Positions 1-9,862 are shown, counted from the stretch's first letter. The stretch: 62,000 nt of DNA from Mesostigma viride (GCA_009746045.1 RPFO01000041.1:8307841-8369840), one strand, 5' to 3'. The notes: generated by a model from the sequence alone, not told the origin. Numbers and translations are program-made.

Positions 1-108
1 AGCCAGCCGTAATTTCAATGCACAAGGCTACACATTTCATCTCCATTCATATTCATAATCCTGCACGACTCGAAAACGCGGACAAGATAACGGCAGGCTC
101 GAGCTACC

Positions 109-700
109 ATGGTCCGGATTCTCCGATTTCTGGCCTGCGCTGGTTGTCTCCTTGATATTGGCAACTCTCTCCGGTAAGAGATTTTCCGCAGTTTGGCTGT
201 TTCGAAACGTTCATTACGTGAGATGCCTTCGGATCAGGAGACTCACACAGCCGCGAAATCATGCCAAAGGTCATATGTTCGATCCCTTGCTGGTAGCTTC
301 TGAGCTTTCTTATTTTCTGTGTTCCGCGGAATCTCAGATTTGGGCCGCTAGCGTTTTCACGCTTGTTGCTTTCTGATCCGACGACAACGTTGTGCCTTGC
401 TCGTGTGACATCTGGCGCATGGTGTGATTCATGTGTATGGTGCTGCCTTGCCACATGGGGCTGCTTTGCCATAAGAGTGAGTGTTGGGTTCTACACATTT
501 GCTGCATGGACCGTTAGGTGCTGGTGAGCTCTTCCTTGTAGAACGCTTACATCTATGTCAAGGATCTGATTTCTTTTCCTCTTGCGTATATTGTGTCGGT
601 TTGCTTTATTTCTTGCAGGGACCACGAGAGTAAAATGCAAGCGGTTCCACTTTCAAGTCAGCATGTGACGCCCTGTCGACCGGCCCGCTTTGTTAGCTAG
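109..700 (+). CDS. Possible two-exon small secreted protein
   Basis: An ATG at 109 opens a hydrophobic, signal-peptide-like N-terminus (MVRILRFLACAGCLL...). The first exon would end at 173 before a good donor (GTAAGA). A strong acceptor (pyrimidine tract then TTGCAG, ending at 618) could open a second exon from 619 to a TAG at 698-700, giving about 48 residues. This rests only on the splice signals, the hydrophobic leader and one phase-consistent join. No family is recognised, and a chance arrangement is quite possible. Confidence 0.2.
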
Positions 701-720
701 CTACCATATAGTATTTGATG

Positions 721-870
721 ATAGGCATTGAATGCGGAAGATGTCATAACGCCATAACAGACTGTGTTGAACAGGCATTGAATGCCGAAGATGTCATAAC
801 GCCATAACAGACTGTGTTGAAAAGGCATATTTGAATGCCGAAGATGTACATAACGCCATAACAGTGTTGA
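721..870. repeat. Three copies of a ~50-bp tandem repeat
   Basis: A unit built around GCATTGAATGCCGAAGATG and CATAACGCCATAACAG occurs three times with small indels. No coding role is apparent. Confidence 0.8.
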
Positions 871-1023
871 ATAGTTGAATCAATGGGTTCTTGCAGCTGT
901 AAACATTAAAATTATTCAAACATTTAATGAAAAAATCATTATTGTTCGTGCTGTTTTGAACAGCGGTTGTTACTGGCACTGCATGCATGTGTCTGCTGCC
1001 AGCATATTGCATTATGGGTGTGT

Positions 1024-1372
1024 TTTTCAGCGCTGTGTTTTCTCACTTTTCTCACTTTTCTCACGTCCTGTTTTTCTCACTTTTCTCACTTTTCTCACGT
1101 CCTGATTTTCTCACTTTTCTCACGTTTCACACCTCCCGTTTTTCTCACTTATCTCACGTCCTGTTTTTTGAGATTTTTCTCACGTTTTTCCCCTTTTTTC
1201 ACCTTTTTGGGGCAATCTCACCCGGGTGAGAAACGTGTTTTCTCACCCATGCTCACCCCATTCTCACCCTTTTTCTCACCTTTCTCACCCATTCTCACCC
1301 ATTTCTCACCCTTTTTCTCACCTTTCTCACCCTTTTTCTCACCATTTCTCACCCATTCTCAAAGCCGAGTTC
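1024..1372. repeat. TTCTCAC-type simple satellite
   Basis: About 350 bp of degenerate short repeats of the type CTCACTTTT and CTCACCCA, almost purely pyrimidine on the plus strand. It directly borders the truncated LINE fragment that follows, so the LINE lost its 3' part at or near this satellite. Confidence 0.85.
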
Positions 1373-2060
1373 CTAGTGTGGTTGATGATGGAGCGGATTT
1401 CGGAGGTGGAATTCATGGAAGTGGGGGCCCAGATCTCCGCGACAGAGCGCCCGAGGAGGGAGCAGAGGGCGATGAGCTGAAGGCGGGGGCGGCCGGGGAG
1501 GCTGGGCAGATCCGGCATGTAAGTACCGACCACGCTGCCACTGAGGCGGAGTGAGGCGACCAAGGTCGTCAAGGTGCCGGCACAGGGCAAGAAGCGAGGT
1601 GCGCGACCCGTAGAACACGGCGCTCATAAAATGGTTGGGCTTTGCGTTGCAGTGTGTCCACCATGCGGCTGATTTGGCGTCAAAGTCGATTTCTTTCCAG
1701 CCCGGCTCGGCAGGGGGCGCCGGATCCTCAGGGCGGCTGCGTTTAGGCTCAGGCGATGCAGAGGGCGTGGCAAGCCCAGTGAGGGGGCTGGGCAACCACC
1801 AGTGCACGACTAGTGTCACTGCTGCCTTCCGGGCTTGAGGGCGAATCTGCTGCCGAAGCTGCAGACGGACTTTCATTGCCGAGCGCAGCCGCCAGGCTGC
1901 GTGGCGGCAAAGGGCGTTTGCTCGTCATGTATTGCGTTATAGCTTCGGAAAATTATATCAGCATGTGCGTCGAAGAAAGACGAAGCCATTGTGATATTCA
2001 CAGCTGAATTCGGGGCTCAAACGTGAAAGTTATGAGCTCCGACAGCCATGGCTACCTCGT
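1339..2060 (-). pseudogene. LINE fragment A: 5' region and start of ORF1
   Basis: The minus strand carries a 5' region (about 1,915-2,060) closely matching 9,728-9,860. Downstream is an ORF1-like reading frame split over two frames (1,373-1,876 and 1,339-1,590). Shared signatures with the copy at 9,242-9,592 are an (E/Y)DFDA start, an (A/V)VF(Y/F)GS(R/H)xSL block and a SLLGRS block. Everything downstream of ORF1 is missing because the fragment stops at the TTCTCAC satellite. It is a non-LTR retrotransposon remnant; the ORF1 N-terminal domain itself is not one I recognise. Confidence 0.6.
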
Positions 2061-2080
2061 GGCTCGTGGCTCGTGGCCCT

Positions 2081-3035
2081 GATGGATGGATGGATGGATG
2101 GATGGATGGATGGATGGATGGATGGATGGATGGATGGATGGATGGATGGATGGATGGATGGATGGATGGATGGATGGATGGATGGATGGATGGATGGATG
2201 GATGGATGGATGGATGGATGGATGGATGGATGGATGGATGGATGGATGGATGGATGGATGGATGGATGGATGGATGGATGGATGGATGGATGGATGGATG
2301 GATGGATGGATGGATGGATGGATGGATGGATGGATGGATGGATGCCGGATGGATGGATCAGGATGGATGGATGGATGGATGGATGGATGGATGGATGGAT
2401 GGATGGATGGATGGATGGATGGATGGATGGATGGATGGATGGATGGATGGATGGATGGATGGATGATGGATGGATGGATGGATGGATGGATGGATGGATG
2501 GATGGATGGATGGATGGATGGATGGATGGATGGATGGATGGATGGATGGATGGATGGATGGATGGATGGATGGATGGATGGATGGATGGATGGATGGATG
2601 GATGGATGGATGGATGGATGGATGGATGGATGGATGGATGGATGGATGGATGGACGGATGGTTGGATGGATGGATGGATGGATGGATGGATGGATGGATG
2701 GATGGATGGATGGATGGATGGATGGATGGATGGATGGATGGATGGATGGATGGATGGATGGATGGATGGATGGATGGATGGATGGATGGATGGATGGATG
2801 GATGGATGGATGGATGGATGGATGGATGGATCGGGATGGATCGGGATGGATGGATGGATGGATATGGATGGATGGATGGATGGATGGATGGATGGATGGA
2901 TGGATGGATGGATGGATGGATGGATGGATGGATGGATGGATGGATGGATGGATGGATGGATGGATGGATGGATGGATGGATGGATGGATGGATGGATGGA
3001 TGGATGGATGGATGGATGGATGGATGGATGGATGG
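2081..3035. repeat. Long (GGAT)n microsatellite
   Basis: About 950 bp of nearly pure GGAT tetranucleotide with a few interruptions (2,343, 2,464, 2,653, 2,830-2,864). It continues on the other side of the PAT-like element at 8,358-8,420. All six frames translate into open repeats (WMDG or SIHP types), which are artefacts of the 4-bp period and not genes. Confidence 0.97.
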
Positions 3036-3232
3036 ATCCATTTCTGGCCTTGCCTTGCTTTGCATGCATCACCACAAAACATCAAATTTATTACAATATG
3101 TGTGCTAGCTCTATACGGTGGAATAACACAGACATGTCTACCAGATGGCAACACGGCCATCTGTATGCTAGGGTGAGCACACTATGTGAATGTGCAGGGC
3201 CAGCCCACAGCAGCTGTGCCCCTGCTCTACCC
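3036..3232 (-). repeat. Terminal repeat A, outer copy
   Basis: This 197-bp block is repeated almost exactly at 3,463-3,659. It forms the outer 3' end of the PAT-like element and joins the GGAT tract. Confidence 0.9.
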
Positions 3233-3256
3233 CTTTTGCCAGGGTGGGCGGGTGGG

Positions 3257-3464
3257 AGGCAAAAGAAACAACCTGCTTCCCTAGAATGGAAGCCCACCCT
3301 TTATAGCAACCACCTCTCCAGCCAACCCCTACCTGGGTGGCTGGGGTACGGGTGCCAGCACAAAAAATATTTTTTTAAAATTATTTTTTCTTTTGGTGCT
3401 ATACGGCGTTGCATTCTCCGCTCAGCAGGTTAGTCATAGATAAAATGAGCATAGCTCACCAAAT
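3257..3464 (-). repeat. Terminal repeat B, inner copy
   Basis: This ~208-bp block matches 8,148-8,357 with a few indels in A/T runs. It directly abuts the inner A repeat at 3,463, and the two share the bases AT. Confidence 0.9.
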
Positions 3465-3659
3465 CCATTTCTGGCCTTGCCTTGCTTTGCATGCATCACC
3501 ACAAAACATCAAATTTATTACAATATGTGTGCTAGCTCTATACGGTGGAATAACACAGACATGTCTACCAGATGGCAACACGGCCATCTGTATGCTAGGG
3601 TGAGCACACTATGTGAATGTGCAGGGCCAGCCCACAGCAGCTGTGCCCCTGCTCTACCC
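3463..3659 (-). repeat. Terminal repeat A, inner copy
   Basis: Second copy of the 3,036-3,232 block. It is the inner half of the split direct repeat, next to the recombinase gene. Confidence 0.9.
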
Positions 3660-3854
3660 ACATCTCCTTACATGGCTAACAGCCGAAAATACGTAGGACA
3701 TGCAAAAAAGAAAACTTAAACTACCTAGCTATGGGGGTACTTTGTCCCAACCCAGGTTCACCCTCGGGTTAGTTAAACCATTTCCCCCCTGACCTCCCAC
3801 ACAAGGGTGAGGTCAGTTGATAGCTAAAAGACGAGAGGTAAAAACAGGAGGACG

Positions 3855-4850
3855 TCAAAACTCGACGCCACCGAAGTGGCGCCGGAAAGCCGCTGGGTCA
3901 AAACCCAGGGCCTGAGCCCAGAGGGCGGGTGGGATGTCGCGCCCCAGGAGGCTGCGGTGGAGGCCAATGTAGCGCGTGACCGAGAGGGCCGAAGCCCACC
4001 GGCCGCGCAGCTGGATGGCCTCCGGCGACTCGCCAGCGATGGCGTCGTGCGTCGCCCCCCATGCCGGAGGCTGTGAAAAGAAAACATCCCTGGGATGCTC
4101 ATGCGGGCCTGCACAGCCTCCCACTGCTGCCTAGCCTGGCTGTACGTTAAGCCTCGAAAGAGGAGTGCATCCGGGGGCTGGCCAGCCGTCAGACGTCGCA
4201 GGAGCCACAAAGAAAGTGGATCCCGGACGAGGACGTGCTGGGCCGCCCCCTGCGCAGTTTTGGGGTTGCGCAGCACAAGGGCACCGACCATGGGCCCTGG
4301 CTCGAGAAGGGGGTGGCCGGGATGAGCCACATCCCGAACCCGCAGCCCTAGCGCCTCGCTAATGCGTAAATACTGCTGGAAAGCAATAATAATCAACGCA
4401 CTCAAATGCACCTGTCGACGTGAAACTAGCAACAGGGCAGTGAAATAGCAAAGGCGCCAGGGCATAGGCGGAGGGCTGACAGCCGGAACAAGCCGCTGCC
4501 AACCTGCTAGCAGGCGGTCCGCCAGTACCCAATTCCGAACAATGTCGGGGTAGTACAGGTGCAGACAGGCCTTGGCATGCTGGCATAAGGTACGCCCCCG
4601 CCCGCCTCTGGCATGGTAGACAGCAGAAATCCACTCACAGAAAATGGCTTCGGCGTCAGCTGGGTCGACAGGGCCAGGTGGCGCCCACGCCACGTAGACA
4701 GCCGCCGCACGTCGGTACGCTGGCAAGGTAGACACAGGGTTGACTGTGCCCTCCAAAAGTGCCAAGTCCCGAGGGCGTCGCGCCCCCTCAGGCCCAGGGT
4801 TGGGATGCACGTCACCACACCGGGTCAAGTCAGGAACCCAAGCGCCACGC
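3855..4850 (-). CDS. Tyrosine recombinase of the PAT-like element
   Basis: Integrates the element's DNA circle by strand exchange. After the RNase H region the frame holds the recombinase core: the box I arginine in YLRISEALGLRV and the box II HxxR in FHSLRHGG. The chain then continues in the next frame (ORF 3,855-4,124) with LRGRW and the nucleophile tyrosine in SVTRYIG. All catalytic positions (R, HxxR, W/H, Y) are thus present. The break falls in a G run near 4,065; one more G would restore continuity, so I infer a one-base deletion in the element or the assembly. The downstream part of the upper frame (to 3,824) is out-of-frame sequence. Known for the family: DIRS recombinases replace the DDE integrase of LTR elements. 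Confidence 0.85.
4790..4819 (-). other. 2A-like motif between RNase H and recombinase
   Basis: The sequence reads CGDVHPNPGP. It closely resembles the 2A ribosome-skipping signature (D-V/I-E-x-N-P-G-P), with His in place of the usual Glu. It sits between the last RNase H motif (NPADKAS) and the recombinase domain. Skipping there would release the recombinase as a separate protein. Activity is uncertain because of the E-to-H change. Confidence 0.5.
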
Positions 4851-5754
4851 CGACTGGCCTTGTCAGCTGGGTTGTGGTCGGTAGCCACCCAGACCCAGTG
4901 GCTCTGCATGTCGCCAGCCAGTGACAGAGCGCAGTAGCGTCGAACCAGCTGGTTGAGACGGTAGGAAGACGACCGCCCTCTGACAAACGCCCCCACCACA
5001 GCACTGGAGTCTACGAGCCGGACGACTCGCTTACCCGACACGCCTTGGTCCGGCACGACCACTCGACCCCCTGTGTCGCAGCAATCGCCTCCTTGACGTT
5101 GATGTGGTTAGGCTGCCCCCGCCACCGGTAGGACAGTGCCGTACGCCAGTGGCCACTATCCAGCAGGCTGTAGTCCCCCTCCTCCATGCGCTCCAGGTCC
5201 CAGTCCTCCCCAGACGTTAAAGCTGTCGTCCGCCACCCCCGCGCTTCGCGCCGGGTCGCCAGCCGGGCACAATCGGCCCCAGGCAGGTCCCTGTAGACCA
5301 CCCCACCGCCGGAGCCGCTCGCATCACTTGCGACGACCCGGTCAGAAAGGGGCCGGGCCCTGGCCGCCCTCAAAAAGGGGGCCAGGTCGATCGCCGCCTG
5401 AAGCTCCTGGCGGGCCCCCGCAGGGAGGCGCCAGCGGCGCCCAGGCAGGGAGGCATTCATGGCTGCTAGCAGCCGGTACGTCTCAGACCACACCGAAAGC
5501 ATGGGGCGGCACAGCAGATGCATCCACACCCACTTCCCAAGCACAGAACTAAGTTCGCGGTAGTATGTAAACCCGCGATCTAAGATTCTATGAGTAGCGG
5601 CGATAACTGCCACCACACGCTCAGGAACAGGCACCACGTCACCATCCTTTGGTGAATGACCCCACCGCCTGCACACCAGTCTGCTCTGCTGTCGCCCGTA
5701 CCACCTTGTCAGACTTCTGCACCAGCCCAACAGCGGCGTAGGCAGCCTGAACAC
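4850..5754 (-). CDS. RNase H domain of the PAT-like element
   Basis: Degrades the RNA strand during reverse transcription. Visible motifs in order: VVASDASGSGGG (first Asp), HINVKEAIAATQ (Glu), RLVDSSAVVGAF with GRSSSYRLN (third Asp), and DHNPADKASRR (last Asp). The chain crosses two frames. The first part (5,011-5,754) ends at a stop, and the rest continues in the next frame from about 5,062; the two overlap by about 50 bp. A one-base deletion near 5,065 explains this. Upstream it joins the RT by another one-base break near 5,650 (an apparent inserted G after AAA). Together with RT and recombinase it would form one Pol polyprotein. Confidence 0.8.
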
Positions 5755-6885
5755 GATCTAGCTGCTGATTCACCCCATCCACCGACGCACAGTGGGTGAA
5801 ATGGAGGTCATCGATCGTCACAGCATGCATACCTTCCAGATCCTGCCGAGATTCGAAGCACGGCGAGGGCGCCAAGGGCGCAGCAGGGTCCTCCTCCAGC
5901 CTCAGCCGGACGGTCTCCCCCGCCTCGTTGGCCTCCGCCACCAGGATCAGCGCGGACATGTTGATGCTCAGCCCACGACTAGCCTCCAACGGCGGCTTGG
6001 GGCCACAGCGGTACAACACAGACTGATGCACACACTGGGCCACCGCGACGGCCAGCTTGTTGCCCATTGGCCAGCACAACATCCACGGCCACACCTTCCG
6101 ACGAGCCCCACTCAGGCCCACCAGATCCGACCACACCGGCATCCACGCACAGTACCGCCGCATCCAAACTGGCAGGCGGAGTCTGTTGTAGTACGAATCC
6201 AAATCTGATACGCCCCCAAAAACATCCTCCCCAGCGCGCGTGGGCAAATCGCAAATCACGCCAAGGTGTGGTAAAAAAGCGGGCATAGGATCAGGTAGTG
6301 GCATGTTGCCACGCCGGTTGTCCACAATCAGCCGTATACGGCCGTCGGGCTTTCCGACCCCAAAAGTACCGTTCACCATAGGCGGCTCCTCCTCAAAAAA
6401 TCCACCCAAAATCCCCCTCTCCACACACACCGTGCAAACCCGCGCGAACTCCTCCATGCTACACCCCCGCGAGATCCGCATCGACTTCTGCAAGATCCGC
6501 TCTGCTGGGCTCAGCGTCCGTACCATCCTACTCTCATCATTCAAAATTGCTCCCCAAGAGGGGGGTAGTAAGTTCAGCACATCCACTTGGCCACCTTCCC
6601 CCGGACCAGGCAAAGCCAAGCGTGCGGCCACTAACGGTTCGTAAGGGGCTCCTTCAGCATATTCACCCCCATCCACTACAGATCCTGCCATTGCCGCTAC
6701 GGAACCACCGTTCCGGCGGACAAAGGACCTGCAAGCATCATCGATCCCATCTAGGGCCGCCTGCTGCAGAGGCCCGGGCACACGGGCTGAATCTACAGCA
6801 GGCGGGTCTCGCCCCCCCCCCCCATCCAGTTTAACGCCCTAACCGTCTGACAGGCTAGTGTGCGAGCATTAAAAGCCCGACTCAT
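5639..6885 (-). CDS. Reverse transcriptase of the PAT-like element
   Basis: RNA-directed DNA polymerase. Motifs in order: GKPDGRIRLIVDNRRGN (fingers), VSDLDSYYNRLRLP (first catalytic Asp), WPMGNKLAVAVAQ (motif B region) and AVTIDDLHF, an IDD form of the xxDD active site, followed by QKSDKVV. This pattern is typical of DIRS-order RTs. The main frame begins near 6,781; an ATG at 6,885 lies in a different frame, separated by a run of ten C at 6,815-6,824 where a length error is likely. The frame ends at 5,639 just after the break that leads into RNase H. A proline/leucine-rich stretch precedes the start. Confidence 0.85.
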
Positions 6886-6977
6886 CCTATCGCGCCTACG
6901 GCCTGAGCGTACCTGCTGCCACCAGTCACGAGGTGGCAGGGGTGCTGGAAGAGGTAGTGGAAGAAGGCACCGCTCCC

Positions 6978-8079
6978 TCACTTGTTGTTGTTGGACGGGC
7001 CGCCCTGCCCCTTCTTGCCGGGACCCTGCTCCAGCTTGTGCTGCAGCTTCCCCATGCTCATCGCCGCCCGCACCGCCGGAGACGCCAGCATTGCTCCACC
7101 CTCCTGGAATGGCAGCATTGCCGACGGCGTCCCCTTCCACCCGTCGACCCCACATCCACCAGCTGGCATGCCGTGATCAGCTTTGCCAGGTACTCGGCTG
7201 CTGCCAGCTCCAGAATTACTTCGGAGCGTGGCGTGGCCCAGTAGCCAAATTCTGTCACCATCGTGTCCAGAATTCCTGCCATCTGCAGGAGCAGCATCCG
7301 CCTCTCCCCGCTGGCTGAGCTGCCGTGCATCGTCAGCATTAACGATGCACGGATGGACTTCCCCCCCACGCTCTCCGCGTAGTCCAGCATTCCCGGCAGC
7401 ACCGCCTCCAGCATGTTGCTCACCAGCACCGGCACTGCATGCCCACTCAGCGCCACCCCCTTCGTGCGCGCCAGCCTGCCAGCAGTCGTCGCTGCGGCTG
7501 GGCTTGCAGCTGCTGGAGTCTTTGCCTGGTCCAGCAGCTTCGACATAGCCGATATTAGGTCGCCAATATCTCCGCCAGTGCGGGCGTTGCCCGGCCGGGA
7601 TGGAAGCCCTCCAGCTGGCGTTGCATAGCCCGTCTCGGTCCCCAGCAGCCGACCTAGGTTTCGGTCCAGGTCCGCCACAGCCTGGTCGATCGCCCCAGGA
7701 GCGCCATCGTCCTCCCCAGCGCCCGCTCCACCATGCCCCGCCCCTCCGCTTCCACCTGCCGAAGGGGGAACACCCCCGTTCCCACCGCACCTGCTGACAC
7801 TGGTGGGTCCGGCTCTGCAATAGCCTCCCCCAGTTGCGCTGCTAGCACATCGGCCAGGGCCTCCTCCCCATCCCAGTCGCTGACAAACCCCCGTTCCTCC
7901 AGGACGTCCATGACGTTCTTGGCACGCCCCGGAGTGAGCTTCTGGATCCGCTCTAGCCAGTTCCCCTCCCCTAGGATCTTCTGAACCGCAGTGGCGGCCT
8001 CCTTTGGGGTGCATCCCTCCTTGGCTGCTTGCTTGAGTTTCGCTAGGAAATTCCGGTCTGGGGCTGTCACTGTGGACAT
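6978..8079 (-). CDS. Gag-like protein of the PAT-like element
   Basis: First coding region after the 5' repeat. It starts at an ATG (MSTVTAPDRNFLAKLKQ) and ends in GPSNNNK. The chain runs through three frames with apparent one-base deletions near 7,700 and 7,150. Recognisable conserved-looking stretches are PKEAATAVQKILGEGNW, MLEAVLPGMLDYAESVGGKS and GILDTMVTEFGYWA. No zinc knuckle is visible. Assignment as Gag rests on position (5' of RT in a DIRS-order element), length (about 365 residues) and lack of enzymatic motifs. Confidence 0.6.
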
Positions 8080-8147
8080 GGTAGGTTATACTGCTTGATG
8101 TGTTATCTTGCGTTTTGTTTTTTGTGATGTGGTCACGTGAGGTTCTC

Positions 8148-8357
8148 AGGCAAAAGAAAACAACCTGCTTCCCTAGAATGGAAGCCCACCCTTTATAGCA
8201 ACCACCTCTCCAGCCAACCCCTACCTGGGTGGCTGGGGTACGGGTGCCAGCACAAAAAATATTTTTTCTAAAATTATTTTTTCTTTTGGTGCTATACGGC
8301 GTTGCATTCTCCGCTCAGCAGGTTAGTCATAGATAAAATGAGCATAGCTCACCAAAT
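8148..8357 (-). repeat. Terminal repeat B, outer copy
   Basis: Outer 5' end of the PAT-like element on the minus strand, matching 3,257-3,464. The Gag start codon lies about 70 bp inside it, so promoter signals are expected here. Confidence 0.88.
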
Positions 8358-8420
8358 GGATGGATGGATGGATGGATGGATGGATGGATGGATGGATGGA
8401 TCGGGATGGATGGATGGATG
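8358..8420. repeat. (GGAT)n, right side of the interrupted tract
   Basis: Short continuation of the GGAT tract beyond the PAT-like element. It also forms the 3' tail of the minus-strand LINE that begins at 8,421; the same LINE tail ends in CATC repeats at 34,050-34,070. Confidence 0.85.
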
Positions 8421-8551
8421 CAAACAGTCCTACCGGTCTAATCTTCTACAACATCTATCTACAACGTCTATCCACAACGTAAAAAAACAAACAAACTAGT
8501 CTAAGCTCTCTACCCTAGGGGACCTGTCTGGCGTGCTTCCCGTATGTTTGC

Positions 8552-9091
8552 TCACGCGGGCGCTTCCTCACGGGGGGGTTTGTTGTCCTCTACTACCTGG
8601 GCCCACTTGGCCTTGTCCATCATCTTGTCCATGAGAAGAAGCGGGGGCGCCCCTGCCTTACCCCGCCCGTGGGGAAGGCGGTGGGCGACCAGCTTGATCT
8701 CACCAAGAAGGCCCATGCGATCAAGGATGTTGCTCTCAAACGCGCGTGCAAGCTTCTCGGAATTCTCACCTTCCTCCAATGATGTCGAAGTTCTTGACGA
8801 TGACATTATGGCTGCGCTTGGCGAGCGCGGCCTCCTCGCGGAGGTCGAGCTTCTGGTGCTGGAGCTGTGCTGCAATGGCGGAGGTGGTGGAGGTGGTGTG
8901 TTGCTTAAGCATGTCCGCCCAGGTCTGGGTGGGAGGAGCAGCGCCAGCCGGGCCAGCGAGGGCTGGCTTGGCGGCAATGTCCTCCACCGCCTGGGCGGTG
9001 AGGCCTGCGGTGTTTTGCAGGACCTCGATGGCGATGGCGTTGTCCTTGAGGCGCTGGTCGATGTCGCGGAGCTGGGCGGTGATGGCGTCAC
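8552..9091 (-). CDS. LINE B ORF1 C-terminal half, fused to ORF2 tail
   Basis: Two frames together give a coiled-coil-like stretch (LDLREEAALAKRSHN), a strand typical of the RRM-like domain of LINE ORF1 proteins (NVIVKNFDI, in the 8,766-8,987 frame) and then, in the 8,552-9,091 frame, EEGENSEKLARAFES and KLVAHRLPHGRG. A one-base insertion near 8,785 separates them. The last 21 residues are the ORF2 tail. ORF1 proteins bind element RNA. The assignment is by motif pattern and position; the upstream half of the 8,552-9,091 frame is out of frame. Confidence 0.5.
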   Translation of the reverse strand: MTPSPPSSATSTSASRTTPSPSRSCKTPQASPPRRWRTLPPSQPSLARLALLLPPRPGRTCLSNTPPPPPPPLQHSSSTRSSTSARRPRSPSAAIMSSSRTSTSLEEGENSEKLARAFESNILDRMGLLGEIKLVAHRLPHGRGKAGAPPLLLMDKMMDKAKWAQVVEDNKPPREEAPA

Positions 9092-9241
9092 AGGTGGGGG
9101 TGGTGGCGGTGGAGGAGGCGAGGAGGGTGGAGGTGGCGGTGGAGATGGTGGAGAGGAGGGGCCGGGAGCTCGGCAGTCAGCGTGCTGCCCCTGGCCGCCA
9201 CATCTGCAGCGAGGGGGGCCACGTGCTGCTCGAGGGCCTCC

Positions 9242-9592
9242 TTAAGGAGTGAGCAGATGGAGGATTCGGTCAAGGTGGAGGGGCTGGGGAGGCCAGAGCT
9301 CCTCGATGGAGCGTCCAAGGAGGGAGAAGAGGGCGTATTGCTGAAGGTGGGGGCGGCTGAGTTTGAGGATGGAGTCGAAATTGTAGGAGCGCCTCTGGAA
9401 AGCATTGACGAGGCGACCCTGGTGGAAGAGCTGCTTGCACAGTTCCATAAGCGAGGCGTGCGATCCAAAAAACACGCAGGCCAGGCTGCGGTCGTGGTCG
9501 AGCTTGTCAAAGAAGGCGGGCTGGCTGGCGTCAAAGTCGTAGCTCGGCAGGGCGACTGCGCTTGGGCTCAGGCGACGCTGCGGGCGAGGCAA
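9242..9592 (-). CDS. LINE B ORF1 N-terminal domain
   Basis: A frame of 116 residues related to LINE A. Shared features are YDFDA, CVFFGSHASLMELCKQL, RLVNAFQRRSYNFDS and ALFSLLGRSIEELW. The domain is unknown to me; presence in two independent copies shows it belongs to the element. Upstream (9,600-9,730) is a proline/alanine-rich leader region, also shared in composition with LINE A. Confidence 0.5.
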   Translation of the reverse strand: MPRPQRRLSPSAVALPSYDFDASQPAFFDKLDHDRSLACVFFGSHASLMELCKQLFHQGRLVNAFQRRSYNFDSILKLSRPHLQQYALFSLLGRSIEELWPPQPLHLDRILHLLTP

Positions 9593-9862
9593 GCCCGGGG
9601 GGCGGGGCGATCACTAGAGCTTGGCTAGTGGCGCCGCTGCCTTCTGGGCCGGGGGGCGAAGCTGCACCCGGAGCTGCACACGTATTTTCAGGGCTGAGCG
9701 CACCCGCCAGGCTGCGTTGCGCGGAGGAGCGTTTGCTCGCCATATATTGCGTAATAGCTTCGGAAAATTATATCAGTGTGTGCGTCTTAGAAAGACGAAG
9801 CGATTGTGATATTCACAGCCGAATTTGGTGCCCGCCGTCAGCCATGGCTACCTCGTGGCTCG

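Larger units (their letters stand above)
3036..8357 (-). mobile_element. PAT/Ngaro-like tyrosine-recombinase retrotransposon
   Basis: This 5.3-kb minus-strand element encodes, in order, a Gag-like protein, reverse transcriptase, RNase H and a tyrosine recombinase, the gene set of the DIRS order. Its ends are split direct repeats. Reading along the minus strand: repeat B (8,357-8,148), coding region, repeat A (3,659-3,463), repeat B again (3,464-3,257), repeat A again (3,232-3,036). This is the A1-ORFs-B1-A2-B2 plan known from PAT and Ngaro elements. GGAT repeats lie on both sides with no visible target duplication, as expected for recombinase-mediated insertion. The genes are recognisable over their whole length, but several single-base frame breaks interrupt them. 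No methyltransferase or DDE integrase is present. Confidence 0.88.
8421..9850 (-). mobile_element. LINE B: ORF1-only derivative joined to ORF2 tail
   Basis: Minus-strand non-LTR element. Its 5' region (9,728-9,850) matches LINE A. ORF1 follows (9,242-9,592, then pieces down to 8,552). The 3' UTR at 8,421-8,545 matches 33,975-34,050, and the tail is a GGAT/CATC repeat. The endonuclease and RT of ORF2 are absent: the ORF1 C-terminal region runs straight into the ORF2 tail motif DKAKWAQVVEDNKPP, also seen at 33,860-33,920. It would depend on a full-length relative for movement. Confidence 0.7.

Noticed and set aside
2017-3433. Open frames of 200-460 codons with WMDG or SIHP repeats
   Set aside because: Pure products of the GGAT microsatellite, which has no stop in any frame.
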